64,000 bases of DNA, from assembly GCF_003313385.1 (NCBI RefSeq), contig NZ_QMHN01000003.1, positions 62,001-126,000 on the forward strand. Reading direction: 5' to 3'. Under the pieces are notes generated by a model, which searched no databases, was not told where the DNA came from, and was given only the letters and a program-made list of their open reading frames with translations. Source of the stretch: Pedobacter chitinilyticus (GTDB lineage Bacteria > Bacteroidota > Bacteroidia > Sphingobacteriales > Sphingobacteriaceae). Positions 24,610 to 33,986 of this stretch are shown here, in pieces (the first letter of the stretch is position 1; every line of letters begins with the position of its first letter). A program made the translations under genes and the position numbers.

Positions 24610-25920
24610 ATGAAAAAAACCTTTTACGCATTGGGCCTTGCTTTAGCCTCGTTAACGGCAAACGCTCAAAACATCGACAAAATCATTACCAAAGATTATG
24701 TAGATCATTTGATTAAAACTTTAAGTTCTGACGATATGCAAGGCCGTCGTACTTTTACACCTGGCATTGATAAAGCAGCCTCATTTATAGAGAAAGAATT
24801 TGCAGCCATTGGATTAAAACCTTTAGATGGTGAGAAAGGATACCGTCAAACTTTTTATAAATATCAGTTAAAGCCACTTTCTGCAAAAGTGACTATTGAT
24901 GGGCAAGCCATTGCCGAAGAAAACATCTTGGTATATGGCAACAGAGTCGAAAGTGTTTCTTTTGACCAAACCAATGGTGATGGTTGGATTAAACTAGATG
25001 AAAGCAAAGATTTCATGAGCCAGTTTAGAACTTTAGCACGCAGTGGCAAAAGACAATTGGTTTTGGTTGACATGAAGTTCCTAGATGCATTTAAAAGAGT
25101 AAAAGGCATGATTGGAAGAGAAACTGTGGTGGACGAAGCAGACTTGAAAAATGCCAAAAGCCCTGCAACCGTATTCGTATTGGACAAAGAAAGTGCAAGC
25201 TCTTTCCAAGTCGAGCTAAAAAACACTGTTTCAAAAATGCCTTTGTTTAACGTAGCAGGAATGATTCCTGGCAAGTCTAAAGCAAAAGAACTAGTCGTTT
25301 TCTCGGGCCACTACGACCACATGGGGATTGTAAAACCAGTAGAGGGAGACAGCATTATGAATGGTGCCGACGATGATGCCTCGGGAACTTCTGCAGTAGT
25401 TGCTTTGGCCAAATATTATAAAAAACTGAACAAAAATGAGCGCACCTTAATCTTTGTAGCCTTTACTGCTGAAGAAATTGGTGGCTATGGTTCTCGTTAT
25501 TTTTCAGAAAAGTTAAACCCTGATGATGTAGTGGCCATGTTCAATATCGAGATGATTGGTAAAGACAGCAAGTTTGGCAAAAACACTGCTTTCATTACAG
25601 GTTACGACAAATCTGACTTTGGCAAAATCCTTCAAAAAAATCTAGAAGGAACTGAGTTTACCTTCCATCCAGATCCATATAAAGACCAAAATCTGTTCTA
25701 CAGAAGTGATAATGCTACTTTAGCAGCATTAGGTGTACCAGCGCATACCATCAGCACTGATCAGATTGATATCGATAAATTATACCATACCGTAAAAGAT
25801 GAGTACAGTTCTTTAGATGTAGAAAACATCTTGTCGACCATTAAAGCGATTGCCAAAAGTGCAGTGAGCATCATCAGCGGAGCCGACACGCCTACTAGAA
25901 TCCCTAAATTGAAACAATAA
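24610..25920 (+). CDS. M28 family zinc aminopeptidase
   Basis: A 436-aa exported peptidase (signal MKKTFYALGLALASLTANA). The co-catalytic zinc ligands are in FSGHYDHMG (about 231), NGADDDASGT (about 253), FVAFTAEEIGGYGSRYF (catalytic Glu) and MFNIEMIG. A segment between residues 85 and 200 may be an altered PA-like insert. It lies 97 bases after the M61 gene and 8 bases before the tricorn-like gene. Confidence 0.92.
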   Translation: MKKTFYALGLALASLTANAQNIDKIITKDYVDHLIKTLSSDDMQGRRTFTPGIDKAASFIEKEFAAIGLKPLDGEKGYRQTFYKYQLKPLSAKVTIDGQAIAEENILVYGNRVESVSFDQTNGDGWIKLDESKDFMSQFRTLARSGKRQLVLVDMKFLDAFKRVKGMIGRETVVDEADLKNAKSPATVFVLDKESASSFQVELKNTVSKMPLFNVAGMIPGKSKAKELVVFSGHYDHMGIVKPVEGDSIMNGADDDASGTSAVVALAKYYKKLNKNERTLIFVAFTAEEIGGYGSRYFSEKLNPDDVVAMFNIEMIGKDSKFGKNTAFITGYDKSDFGKILQKNLEGTEFTFHPDPYKDQNLFYRSDNATLAALGVPAHTISTDQIDIDKLYHTVKDEYSSLDVENILSTIKAIAKSAVSIISGADTPTRIPKLKQ

Positions 25921-25928
25921 ACCACACA

Positions 25929-28900
25929 ATGAATAGATTTATATTGAAAGTATTATGCGGAGGCGCCATGTCTATGGCAATCTCTGCGCAGAGCACATAT
26001 GCTCAGAATACAGAGACCTTGCTATTGCGCAGTCCATCGGTAAGCGAAAAAAATGTAGCCTTTGTTTATGGCGGCGATATTTGGATTGCCAACCGTGACG
26101 GCAGCAATTCTAGAAGATTAACGGTTAATCCAGCCGTGGAACAAAGTCCTGTTTTTTCTCCCGACGGGAAAATGATTGCCTTTACGGGTAATTATGATGG
26201 GAATACAGACGTTTATGTGATCCCTGTAGAAGGAGGCGAACCTAAAAGAGTAACTTTCCACCCAAGTGCTGATTTGATTAAAGGTTGGTTAAACAATGAT
26301 GAAGTTTATTTCACTTCAACCCGTGACTATAACTACGCTTTAAGTCCACGCTTGCACCGCATTAAAACAGATGGCACCAACGAACAGCCACTACCAATGC
26401 CCGAAGCTACACAAGGTTCTCCTTCGGCTGATGGACGCTACTGGGCTTATATCAAAAACACCGATCCCTCTGACCGTTTAAACGTTGCTTTTAAACGCTA
26501 TCGTGGGGGTGGTATGCCTCAAATCTGGATCTTCGATACACAGACTAAAAACATCGAAATTATTCCAGGAGAAGGTGCCAACAATGTAAAACCTCAATGG
26601 GTAGGCAATAAAGTTTATTATCTGAACGATAAAGACCTTACCCTCAATCTTTACAGTTATGATGTAAAAGCTAAGAAAGTTGATAAAATCACCAACTTCA
26701 AAGATTATGATATTAAATCGTTAACAGGAGCCAAAAACACGCTTGCTTTTGAACAAGGTGGTCGCATTCATTTATTAGATGTGAGCAATAACAAAGTCAA
26801 CACTTTAAAGATTTTAATCCAAGCAGATGCTCCTTATAAACGCACTCGATATATTGATTTGGCCAGCGACATCAGAAACTTCGATATTTCGCCAAAAGGG
26901 GTAAGAGCCTTATTTGAAGGTCGCGGAGAGATTTTTTCTGTTCCTAAAGAAAAAGGCGATGCCCGTAATTTATCTAATTCACCAGGCAGTTATGAAAAAT
27001 ATCCAGGCTGGTCGCCAGACGGAAAGTACATTTCTTACCTATCTGATAAAAACGGCAAATACCAATTGGTGTTGTTAAACCAAGCCACTAAAGGCGGGCC
27101 AGAGTATATCAATTTGGGCGATTCTCACTTTTATTTCCAACCCACTTGGTCGCCAGATAGCAAAAAACTTTTCTATGCTGATGCACATTTGAATTTATAT
27201 TACATCGATATCAATGTTAAAAAACCAATATTGGTAAAACAGGATAAATTGGGATCGCATACCGCAAGGACTTACAATCAGTTAATGCCAAGCTGGTCGC
27301 CAGATTCGAAATGGATTTCATACGTTGCGACTTTGCCAAATAGTGTGAGTGCTGTTTTCTTGTATAATCTGGAGAAACAAAGCCATACACAAGTAACCGA
27401 CGGAATGAGTAATGCCGTTAACCCTAACTTTAGTAAAGATGGCAAGTACTTGTTCTTTATGGCCAGTACCGATGTGGGTTTAACTAACAGCGGCTTGCAC
27501 ATGTCTGCATATCAACGTCCAGTGAACTATACTGCGTATGCATTAATTCTTTCTAAAAAAACACCGTCGTTATACAAAACTGAAAGTGATGAAGAGAAAA
27601 TAACCGAAGAACCTGCTCCAGCTAAAAAGGAAGAGCCTAAGAAAGAAGAAAAGAAATCAACCGATAAAAAAGATGCCAAGCCTACTGAACCTGCAAAACC
27701 AGTTGAAACTAAAAAACCAATTGAGGTTGATTTAGATGATTTGAACAATCGTATCATTGCATTGCCTATTCCTGCAGGTGGTTTATCTAGCATTGAAGGT
27801 GGTGTTGATGGCCAATTATTGTACATCCGCAATGGAGAATTAAGCGCCTTAAACCTGAGCAAAATGGAAAGCACTAGCTTGGTACAGGGCGTTTATGGGG
27901 TTGGTGTAAGTGCCGATGGTAAGAGCATGATCTATACTTCAAGAGGAAGTTATTTCATTGTGCCTGCTGCACAAAAACCTGCTACACCAGAAACTGGCAA
28001 AATCAAGTTAGATGGCATCAAATTATTGGTAGATCCTACGGCTGAGTGGAAACAGATGTTCAACGAGGTTTGGACAATGGAAAAAGAATATTTCTATGTA
28101 GAAAATATGCACGGTGCCGATTGGCCTGAAGTTAAAGCCAAGTATGAAAAATTCTTACCTTATGTAAACCACAGATCTGATTTGGCTTATTTGCTAAACG
28201 AAATGATGGGCGAAATGGTGGTAGGCCACAACTATATTTATCCTGGCGATGAGCCTTCGGCTACTTCTGTAACGGTAGGCATGTTAGGTGCCGATTATCA
28301 AATCGAAAATGGCTTCTATAAGATCAGTAAAATCTTTAACCGTTTAGATTGGAACCCTAGCTTTAAAGCACCTTTGGCAGAACCAGGCTTGAACATTAAA
28401 GAAGGCGATTACATTGTGGCCATTAATGGCGTACCAGTAAAAGCGGAAACCTCTATTTACAGTCTTTTCGATTTTAAAGCAGGTAAGCAAGTAGCTATTA
28501 AGGTAAATAGCAAGCCTAGCTTAGATGGTGCTAGAGAAGTGGTAGTAGTACCTATTACGCCAGGTGCCGAAATGGAATTGCGTAGAATGGAATGGGTAGA
28601 ACGTAACCGTAAAAAAGTAGGCGAATTAAGTAATGGCCAAATTGCCTATGTGTACATGCCAAACACGGGCCCTGATGGTTACACTTACTTCAATCGTTAC
28701 TATTTCTCGCAAATGGACAAAAAAGCACTATTAATTGATGAGCGTAATAACGGCGGTGGATGGGTGGCAGATTATGTAATTGATTTGCTAAGCCGCGAAT
28801 TGATGAGCTACTGGGCAATTAGAGACGGTAAAAGCTTCACTACACCAGGTAATGGCATTTACGGCCCTAAAGCCATGATCATTAATGAAAATGCTGGTTC

Positions 28901-29240
28901 AGGTGGCGACATGATGCCTTATATGTTCAAAGAGAAAGGTTTGGGTAAACTAGTTGGTCGTACCACGATGGGTATTCTGGTAGGCATTAGCGGCTATCCG
29001 CGCTTGTTGGATGGCGGTAGCATTACTTCTCCAAACTTTGGTATTTACGACACAAAAGGTAAGTGGATCATCGAAAATGAAGGGGTAGCACCAGATGTTT
29101 TTGTAGAACAAACGCCTAAGGATTTGTTAGAAGGTAGAGATCCTCAATTGGAAAGAACCATCAAAATCTTACAAGAGGAAATGAAAAACTACAAATATCC
29201 TAGTACCACAAAACCTAAAGATCCAATCAGAGGTCATTAA
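25929..29240 (+). CDS. Tricorn-like S41 serine protease
   Basis: A 1103-aa exported protease. After the signal peptide (about 1-25) come WD/Kelch-like propeller repeats (SPDGKMIAFTGNYDG, WSPDGKYISYLSDKNG, WSPDSKKLFYAD and more), a Lys/Glu/Pro-rich linker near residues 555-600, a second small propeller, a PDZ domain (about 770-850) and the S41 core. The nucleophile Ser is in NENAGSGGDMMPY near residue 989, and RNNGGGWVADYV is also typical. The archaeal tricorn protease trims proteasome products; bacterial secreted homologues probably degrade oligopeptides. It is the last gene of the M61-M28-S41 series and is followed by a terminator. Confidence 0.92.
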   Translation: MNRFILKVLCGGAMSMAISAQSTYAQNTETLLLRSPSVSEKNVAFVYGGDIWIANRDGSNSRRLTVNPAVEQSPVFSPDGKMIAFTGNYDGNTDVYVIPVEGGEPKRVTFHPSADLIKGWLNNDEVYFTSTRDYNYALSPRLHRIKTDGTNEQPLPMPEATQGSPSADGRYWAYIKNTDPSDRLNVAFKRYRGGGMPQIWIFDTQTKNIEIIPGEGANNVKPQWVGNKVYYLNDKDLTLNLYSYDVKAKKVDKITNFKDYDIKSLTGAKNTLAFEQGGRIHLLDVSNNKVNTLKILIQADAPYKRTRYIDLASDIRNFDISPKGVRALFEGRGEIFSVPKEKGDARNLSNSPGSYEKYPGWSPDGKYISYLSDKNGKYQLVLLNQATKGGPEYINLGDSHFYFQPTWSPDSKKLFYADAHLNLYYIDINVKKPILVKQDKLGSHTARTYNQLMPSWSPDSKWISYVATLPNSVSAVFLYNLEKQSHTQVTDGMSNAVNPNFSKDGKYLFFMASTDVGLTNSGLHMSAYQRPVNYTAYALILSKKTPSLYKTESDEEKITEEPAPAKKEEPKKEEKKSTDKKDAKPTEPAKPVETKKPIEVDLDDLNNRIIALPIPAGGLSSIEGGVDGQLLYIRNGELSALNLSKMESTSLVQGVYGVGVSADGKSMIYTSRGSYFIVPAAQKPATPETGKIKLDGIKLLVDPTAEWKQMFNEVWTMEKEYFYVENMHGADWPEVKAKYEKFLPYVNHRSDLAYLLNEMMGEMVVGHNYIYPGDEPSATSVTVGMLGADYQIENGFYKISKIFNRLDWNPSFKAPLAEPGLNIKEGDYIVAINGVPVKAETSIYSLFDFKAGKQVAIKVNSKPSLDGAREVVVVPITPGAEMELRRMEWVERNRKKVGELSNGQIAYVYMPNTGPDGYTYFNRYYFSQMDKKALLIDERNNGGGWVADYVIDLLSRELMSYWAIRDGKSFTTPGNGIYGPKAMIINENAGSGGDMMPYMFKEKGLGKLVGRTTMGILVGISGYPRLLDGGSITSPNFGIYDTKGKWIIENEGVAPDVFVEQTPKDLLEGRDPQLERTIKILQEEMKNYKYPSTTKPKDPIRGH

Positions 29241-29246
29241 TAAAGA

Positions 29247-29283
29247 AGGTCCTTGCAACAACTAAACGCAAGGACCTTTAATA
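29247..29283 (+). terminator. Terminator after the tricorn-like gene
   Basis: AAGGTCCTTGC (29247-29257) pairs with GCAAGGACCTT (29269-29279), 11 bp with an 11-base loop, followed by T/A-rich sequence. It ends the three-peptidase unit. Confidence 0.85.
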
Positions 29284-29302
29284 ATTTTGGAATAAATAGA
29301 GG

Positions 29303-29797
29303 CTAAATCTCTTTCTCCATAACATAATCATTCATATAGAAACCGTTACCAATATCAAGGTCAACGGTTTCTTTTATTTTAAAACCAGCCTTTTCATAAA
29401 AATTTTTGGCTTTATTATCTCTGTTTACATTAAGGCGTAAAAATTTTGCTCCCTGAGCCTTGATTTGATCAACCACTTCGTTCATTAAGATTTTGCCTAC
29501 ACCTTTTCCGTGCATTTTAGGTAGCACGTAAAGCTTGTGCAGTTTATAAACGTGATTTTCCGAGTCGACTACAGAGAAGCCAGCAAAACCAACATCCTCT
29601 TTTAGTTCAGAAGCGATAAGGAAAGTGTGCCCATCATGCAGTTGCCCTAAAAGTTCGCCCTGATTGTACATTTTATCCAACATAAATACAATCTGTTCTT
29701 GGGAGATGATGTCGCTGTAAGCGGTAGGCCAAGTCTGTTCGGCCAAATTTCTAATGGTGGGTAAGTCTTCTTCTTTTGCTTTCCTGAGATATATCAT
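29303..29797 (-). CDS. GNAT family N-acetyltransferase
   Basis: A 164-aa acetyltransferase. Acetyl-CoA-binding motif A is visible as VLPKMHGKGVGKILMNEVVD (about 95-114), followed by LRLNVNRDNKAKNFYEKAGFKI typical of motif B. The length is normal for a single GNAT domain. The substrate is unknown. It converges on the tricorn-like gene across the shared terminator region. Confidence 0.9.
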   Translation of the reverse strand: MIYLRKAKEEDLPTIRNLAEQTWPTAYSDIISQEQIVFMLDKMYNQGELLGQLHDGHTFLIASELKEDVGFAGFSVVDSENHVYKLHKLYVLPKMHGKGVGKILMNEVVDQIKAQGAKFLRLNVNRDNKAKNFYEKAGFKIKETVDLDIGNGFYMNDYVMEKEI

Positions 29798-29905
29798 TTT
29801 TTTAAGGATCAGGGGTTAGTTGAGTTAAAGGTGATATGTTGTACGTGTTTTAAGTTATAAGTCTTTAGCCTATCTAAATACTAACTACTAATATCTAAAT
29901 ACTAG

Positions 29906-30472
29906 TTAAAGCAGCTCTCCAATAAATAAATAAGGCACTTGAAATCTGAACGACACTAAGCCATCTTCTACCACTACAAACTCGCCCATTTCTTGTTGCA
30001 TCAGGTTATCAGCTTCAAAATAAGCGATCACATCGATCAGCAAAACAGTACCTGCAGGTTTCCAAACGCTAAATCCATTTTTGATAGGATAGTGTTTACT
30101 TCGCTCGGTGAAAAGCACCAAATTGATATCGGGCAAATAGCAGGTTAAATCATCAAAACTGTCGATGCTACTGATGACATTCACCGCTGGATATTTTTCT
30201 TTGATAAGAAATTCCATAGCATCTTCTAAGCCCACGTTTGGTTTCGGAATAATTCGGATATCCTCTTGTAATACTGCTCCCATTGGCAAATTACCAACCA
30301 CTACGTCTACCTTGAGTTCCAAGGAAATTACTTTTTCATATTCACTAGCGGCTACTAACACTGTTGGACTCCACTCTAAAAGCTGGCCCAAATACTCTTC
30401 ATTAAAGTTTCCTAATTCGTGGATATATAGCGCTGGTTCTTGCTTTTCTCTGATGATATGGTGTGATGACAT
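29906..30472 (-). CDS. Thiamine pyrophosphokinase-like protein
   Basis: A 188-aa protein with VLVAASEYEKVI and VDVVVGNLPMG, which line up with the substrate-binding start of thiamine pyrophosphokinases (AADGG ... GDxDS). The acidic GDxDS motif is absent (GNLP instead). The C-terminal half (GTVLLIDVIAYFEADN, FQVPYLFIGELL) has the beta-rich character of the TPK regulatory domain. It may be a divergent or inactive relative; other functions cannot be excluded. It is separated from the GNAT gene by about 100 bases and is probably its own unit. Confidence 0.45.
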   Translation of the reverse strand: MSSHHIIREKQEPALYIHELGNFNEEYLGQLLEWSPTVLVAASEYEKVISLELKVDVVVGNLPMGAVLQEDIRIIPKPNVGLEDAMEFLIKEKYPAVNVISSIDSFDDLTCYLPDINLVLFTERSKHYPIKNGFSVWKPAGTVLLIDVIAYFEADNLMQQEMGEFVVVEDGLVSFRFQVPYLFIGELL

Positions 30473-30500
30473 GCGCCTAAGTTAAAAGTTTTTCAGCTCA

Positions 30501-30560
30501 CAATCTACAGTTTTCAGTTGGCAGTTTACACTTCGTCATTTACAGTTTTACAATTCACCG
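30501..30560. repeat. R3 interspersed repeat, copy c
   Basis: CTACAGTTTTCAGTTGGCAG and TTTACAGTTTTACAATTCACC are the same vocabulary as in the repeats around the tRNA-like genes at 131-200 and 328-395. Confidence 0.5.
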
Positions 30561-30636
30561 ATTAAACAAATCAAACCTTTCAAATTTTCAATCGTTCAAA
30601 CATATATCGATAACACAAAAATCGTATCTTGTAGTG

Positions 30637-31137
30637 ATGAGCAAAAGTAAATTCGAATTATCAAAAGAAGGCGGTCCTCATTTGAGACTGCTCAGTTTAA
30701 TAGGCACTTGGGACGGTCGTACACGTACTTGGTTTGAGAAAGATGTACTGGCGGATGAATCGGCAACGAGCAGTAAAATTATTGCGCTGCTTAACAAACG
30801 TTTTATACGTTATGAGTACCGAGGCGTGATCAATGGTAAAACACACGAAGGGCTAATGGTTTGGGGCTTTGATTTGGGCAATAACAAATGTGTTTGTAGC
30901 TGGATCGATAGCTTTCACATGGGCACAGGAATTATGTTCTCTGAGGGCGAGGAAACCAGTAATGGATTTTCGGTAACGGGTCAATACAGTAATAGTGAAA
31001 TGCCTGAACCTTGGGGCTGGCGCACTGAACTGGAAATCATCAACTCCGACCAGTTTATTTTACGTGCCTACAACATTTCTCCAAGTGGGGAGGAGGCTAA
31101 GGCCATTGAAACGATTAATTTGAGATTGGATTTATAG
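30637..31137 (+). CDS. DUF1579-like protein
   Basis: A 166-aa cytoplasmic protein with LRLLSLIGTWDGRTRTWFE near the start, then RYEYRGVINGKTHEGLMVWG and SFHMGTGIMFSEG. This is the lipocalin-like beta-barrel pattern of DUF1579 (heme-binding/nitrobindin-like fold); the biochemical role is unknown. ATG 30637 is preferred over GTG 30634. Confidence 0.75.
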   Translation: MSKSKFELSKEGGPHLRLLSLIGTWDGRTRTWFEKDVLADESATSSKIIALLNKRFIRYEYRGVINGKTHEGLMVWGFDLGNNKCVCSWIDSFHMGTGIMFSEGEETSNGFSVTGQYSNSEMPEPWGWRTELEIINSDQFILRAYNISPSGEEAKAIETINLRLDL

Positions 31138-31146
31138 GTTTAAATG

Positions 31147-31340
31147 AACCACCTAAGACACCTTAGTTCATCTAACATTAAAGGATTAAGATAGTCAAGT
31201 TAAAAAACTCAATAGGCTTTAATGGTTCAAATCTAAAATGTGCTTAAATGTCTAAAATGGTAAAAAATAAAAACCACCTAAGACACCTTGGTTCATCTAA
31301 GCCATGCGACTAAAATGTTCTTAGATATCTAAGGTGGTTA
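31147..31340. repeat. R4 direct and inverted repeat block
   Basis: AACCACCTAAGACACCTT followed by (A/G)GTTCATCTAA occurs at 31147-31175 and again at 31272-31300, and an inverted relative TCTAAGGTGGTT ends the block near 31340. It fills the gap between two convergent genes and could form a large hairpin. Confidence 0.65.
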
Positions 31341-31347
31341 AAATAAT

Positions 31348-32283
31348 TTATTTCTTATCTGCCGCAGGTTTTTGGTTCAACTGCATCGCCATCATTTGCT
31401 TCATCGTATTGTTCATCCCCTCTGTGCTACCATCTAGGAAAATCACATTGCCCTCGCTATACTCTGCAAATTGTTTAATTGCCTCAGTCCACATGGTAAA
31501 TAAAATCACTGAAGTATCCAGATTTGCTTGTTGCATTTCGTGAGCGGCATTGGTCATCCCTTTCGCTACTTCTTCCCTAAATAACGCAATACCCTGACCG
31601 CGCAATTGCGCAGCTTCACGTTCAGCAGTAGCGGCAATTTTAATCGCATTACCATCAGCTTCTGCACCTTTAGTTTTGGTAATCAATAAAGCCTGACCTT
31701 CGTTTTCAGCAGCAGCTTTTAAGTTGTTAGAAGCCACTACACGACTCATTGAGCGCATAATTTCTTCATCGAAAGTAATATCATTGAGTTGCAAATCCTG
31801 TAGATGATATCCCCAACTTTCCAATACTTGGTCAATTTGGTGTTTTACGTGCTCTACAATTTCATTACGCTGAGCCAATACATTTGCTTGTTTCTGGGTA
31901 GCTACATAAGCACGGATTGACCCCTCAATGGTACGGATTAACGCCTGCATTAAGTTATTAGAATCGACGAATTTAAAAGCTACATTTTTGATGGTTTCTT
32001 CATCATGGTTAAGCACCGAATAAAGCAACATGGCTTTGAAATATACATTGGCCTGATCTTGCGTTACTGCTTGAAAAGACAGCTCAACTGAACGATTTTG
32101 AATAGATATCCTCGAATGAATGACCTCAATCAAAGGAATTTTAAGGCTAAGTCCTGGACGCAACAAGCGCTGATATTTACCGAAAATGGTAATCACCGCA
32201 ATTGTTCCTTGTTTAACCGTAACAAATGAACTGAAAAGAATAATTAGCGCAAATACAAGTACGCCATAACCGAAGTAATCCAT
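31348..32283 (-). CDS. SPFH/Band 7 (stomatin-like) membrane protein
   Basis: A 311-aa protein with one N-terminal membrane anchor (about 5-22), the SPFH domain (IAVITIFGKYQRLLRPGLSL onward), and a coiled-coil segment rich in Ala/Glu (residues about 190-235, KAAAENEGQALLITKTKGAE). The C-terminal tail is Gln/Met-rich. The family organises membrane microdomains or regulates membrane proteases. No NfeD-like partner is adjacent, although two tiny two-TM proteins lie nearby (32436 and 32629). Confidence 0.88.
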   Translation of the reverse strand: MDYFGYGVLVFALIILFSSFVTVKQGTIAVITIFGKYQRLLRPGLSLKIPLIEVIHSRISIQNRSVELSFQAVTQDQANVYFKAMLLYSVLNHDEETIKNVAFKFVDSNNLMQALIRTIEGSIRAYVATQKQANVLAQRNEIVEHVKHQIDQVLESWGYHLQDLQLNDITFDEEIMRSMSRVVASNNLKAAAENEGQALLITKTKGAEADGNAIKIAATAEREAAQLRGQGIALFREEVAKGMTNAAHEMQQANLDTSVILFTMWTEAIKQFAEYSEGNVIFLDGSTEGMNNTMKQMMAMQLNQKPAADKK

Positions 32284-32435
32284 AGCAATAATTTTTGATG
32301 ATCAATATTACTAAAAATAAACCAGCAAGCGGCATTCCTATTCCCTTTAATCCAAAAAACAATGGGTAAATCTCAAAACAGCTTAACAAACAAAAAATAC
32401 TTTATGCTGTTTATGCAATATTGAATTACAGAGAC

Positions 32436-32621
32436 ATGAACGTAAAAAGAACCTTCGGCACTATCTTAACCATTCTCGGCATTGCAGGATTAATTTATGC
32501 AGGTTGGGGCTTTCTAAAGCATAGCGTGGGCACCAGAGAACTCGTAGTTGTAGCCGTCATTGCCATTATCTTTTTCATGTCGGGCATTGGGCTGATTAAG
32601 AATACCAAAGACGAAGCCTAA
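32436..32621 (+). CDS. Small two-TM membrane protein
   Basis: A 61-aa protein made of two hydrophobic helices (TFGTILTILGIAGLIYAGW and LVVVAVIAIIFFMSGIGLI) with a short charged tail. I use ATG 32436; a TTG at 32421 is also in frame. Similar tiny proteins are common in Sphingobacteriaceae but have no assigned role. Confidence 0.7.
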   Translation: MNVKRTFGTILTILGIAGLIYAGWGFLKHSVGTRELVVVAVIAIIFFMSGIGLIKNTKDEA

Positions 32622-32628
32622 GCACCAA

Positions 32629-32823
32629 CTATTTCTTGTTTAGAGATTTCTTTTGTCGAATAATGAGAATTTGCCCTAGCGCCACTACCGCACAAGCTAT
32701 AATAGTAAGAATCAAAAATCTGATGCGCTCGGGATCTTGGTAAAGCAGGTACAAAGCATAAAGCACCACCGCAATGGCAGCAGCAGCAATCATATAATGT
32801 AGGGTTAGTTTATTGTTTTTCAT
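32629..32823 (-). CDS. Small two-TM membrane protein
   Basis: A 64-aa protein with two helices (YMIAAAAIAVVLYALYLL and FLILTIIACAVVALGQILII) and a basic tail RQKKSLNKK. It overlaps the end of the CapA-like gene by 14 bases and is probably co-transcribed with it. Function unknown. Confidence 0.65.
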   Translation of the reverse strand: MKNNKLTLHYMIAAAAIAVVLYALYLLYQDPERIRFLILTIIACAVVALGQILIIRQKKSLNKK

Positions 32824-33913
32824 CCAGCGATATCCTATTGTTTTCGAATTTCAGCCCATGGCCCTTAAAATCCATGTCAGTAAGCGTCTTCATCTTTTGA
32901 AATGCAGCACCACTATCGTCCACAGTTAAGCGACTAATTTTATCCTGTTTTACAGAAACCACATCAGCATACAAGAAATCACCTTGGCTATTTATTTTCA
33001 ATTGCAGTAAAGGTGCTATACCGTTTGGCCCTCTCAAGCTAAACATGCCATAAGTGCAAAAATTACCCAAGCTGTAGGCAATAAATTTGTTTTTGTAAAC
33101 CTCTACCGCTCTGGTTACGTGCGGCCCGTGTCCAAGTACTACGTCTGCACCCGCATCAATTACACCATGTGCAAAAGCATACACATTGCCACGATTTTCG
33201 TTATAAAAAATCTCTGTTTTTCGGGTAACATGTTCAAATCTGGCACCTTCACCACCACCATGAAAAGATACAATCACAATATCGGCTTGTTTTTTCAACT
33301 CGGCCACCAGTAGCTTGGCACTATCTATATTTTTAATTGAAACCGTATTTTCATTGGGAGCAAATGCCACAAATGCATACTTCACACTATCAATGGAAAA
33401 CAAATCAAAAGGCTTATCCAATTGTCCCGCATAATGGATTTGCAAGGAGTCCAAAATCTTTGCGGTATTCTTACGACCCTTGTTGTTAAAATCACCCACG
33501 TGGTTATTGGCAACACTGAGTACGTTAAAGCCAGCGGTCTTAAAAATGCCAGCATAACGATCGGGCATTCTAAAAGCGTAGCAGTTATTGGGATTGATCC
33601 CCTTGCATTTAGAAGAATTTCCCGAGTTCAGGAAACAACCTTCAAGGTTACCAAATACAATATCTCCCCTCAAAAAAGTATCAACGGCCTTAAAACTGTG
33701 AATGGCATCATCAGGCGGCAAATTGAGCTTACTTGGAAAAGCAGAGCCCAACATCATATCACCAACAGCAACAATGCTAATCGTATCTTTTAGCTTCCTT
33801 ACCTTTAGGGTATCATTTTTAATTACCTGCTTAGCTTCCGTTGTTCTATTTTGACAACTTAACATCAGATAGGTAGCAGCAATCCCAACTAGCAGTCCAA
33901 AAATCTTTTTCAT
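32810..33913 (-). CDS. CapA-family lipoprotein (metallophosphatase fold)
   Basis: A 367-aa protein with a lipoprotein signal (LMLSCQNR, Cys near residue 20) and the CapA/PgsA core: ISIVAVGDMMLGSAFPSK, GNLEGCF, SVANNHVGDFNNKG, VSFHGGGEGARFE and GHGPHVTRAVEVYKNKFIAY. The family has a metallophosphatase-like fold; some members take part in poly-gamma-glutamate capsule anchoring, but no capsule genes are nearby, so the role here is open. Confidence 0.88.
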   Translation of the reverse strand: MKKIFGLLVGIAATYLMLSCQNRTTEAKQVIKNDTLKVRKLKDTISIVAVGDMMLGSAFPSKLNLPPDDAIHSFKAVDTFLRGDIVFGNLEGCFLNSGNSSKCKGINPNNCYAFRMPDRYAGIFKTAGFNVLSVANNHVGDFNNKGRKNTAKILDSLQIHYAGQLDKPFDLFSIDSVKYAFVAFAPNENTVSIKNIDSAKLLVAELKKQADIVIVSFHGGGEGARFEHVTRKTEIFYNENRGNVYAFAHGVIDAGADVVLGHGPHVTRAVEVYKNKFIAYSLGNFCTYGMFSLRGPNGIAPLLQLKINSQGDFLYADVVSVKQDKISRLTVDDSGAAFQKMKTLTDMDFKGHGLKFENNRISLDEKQ

Positions 33914-33986
33914 GTTCCAAAAAAAATCCCTCCCAAAAAAGGGAAGGATAAATCTAATATCGTCAATCTGAAATTTTAAAATCAGA

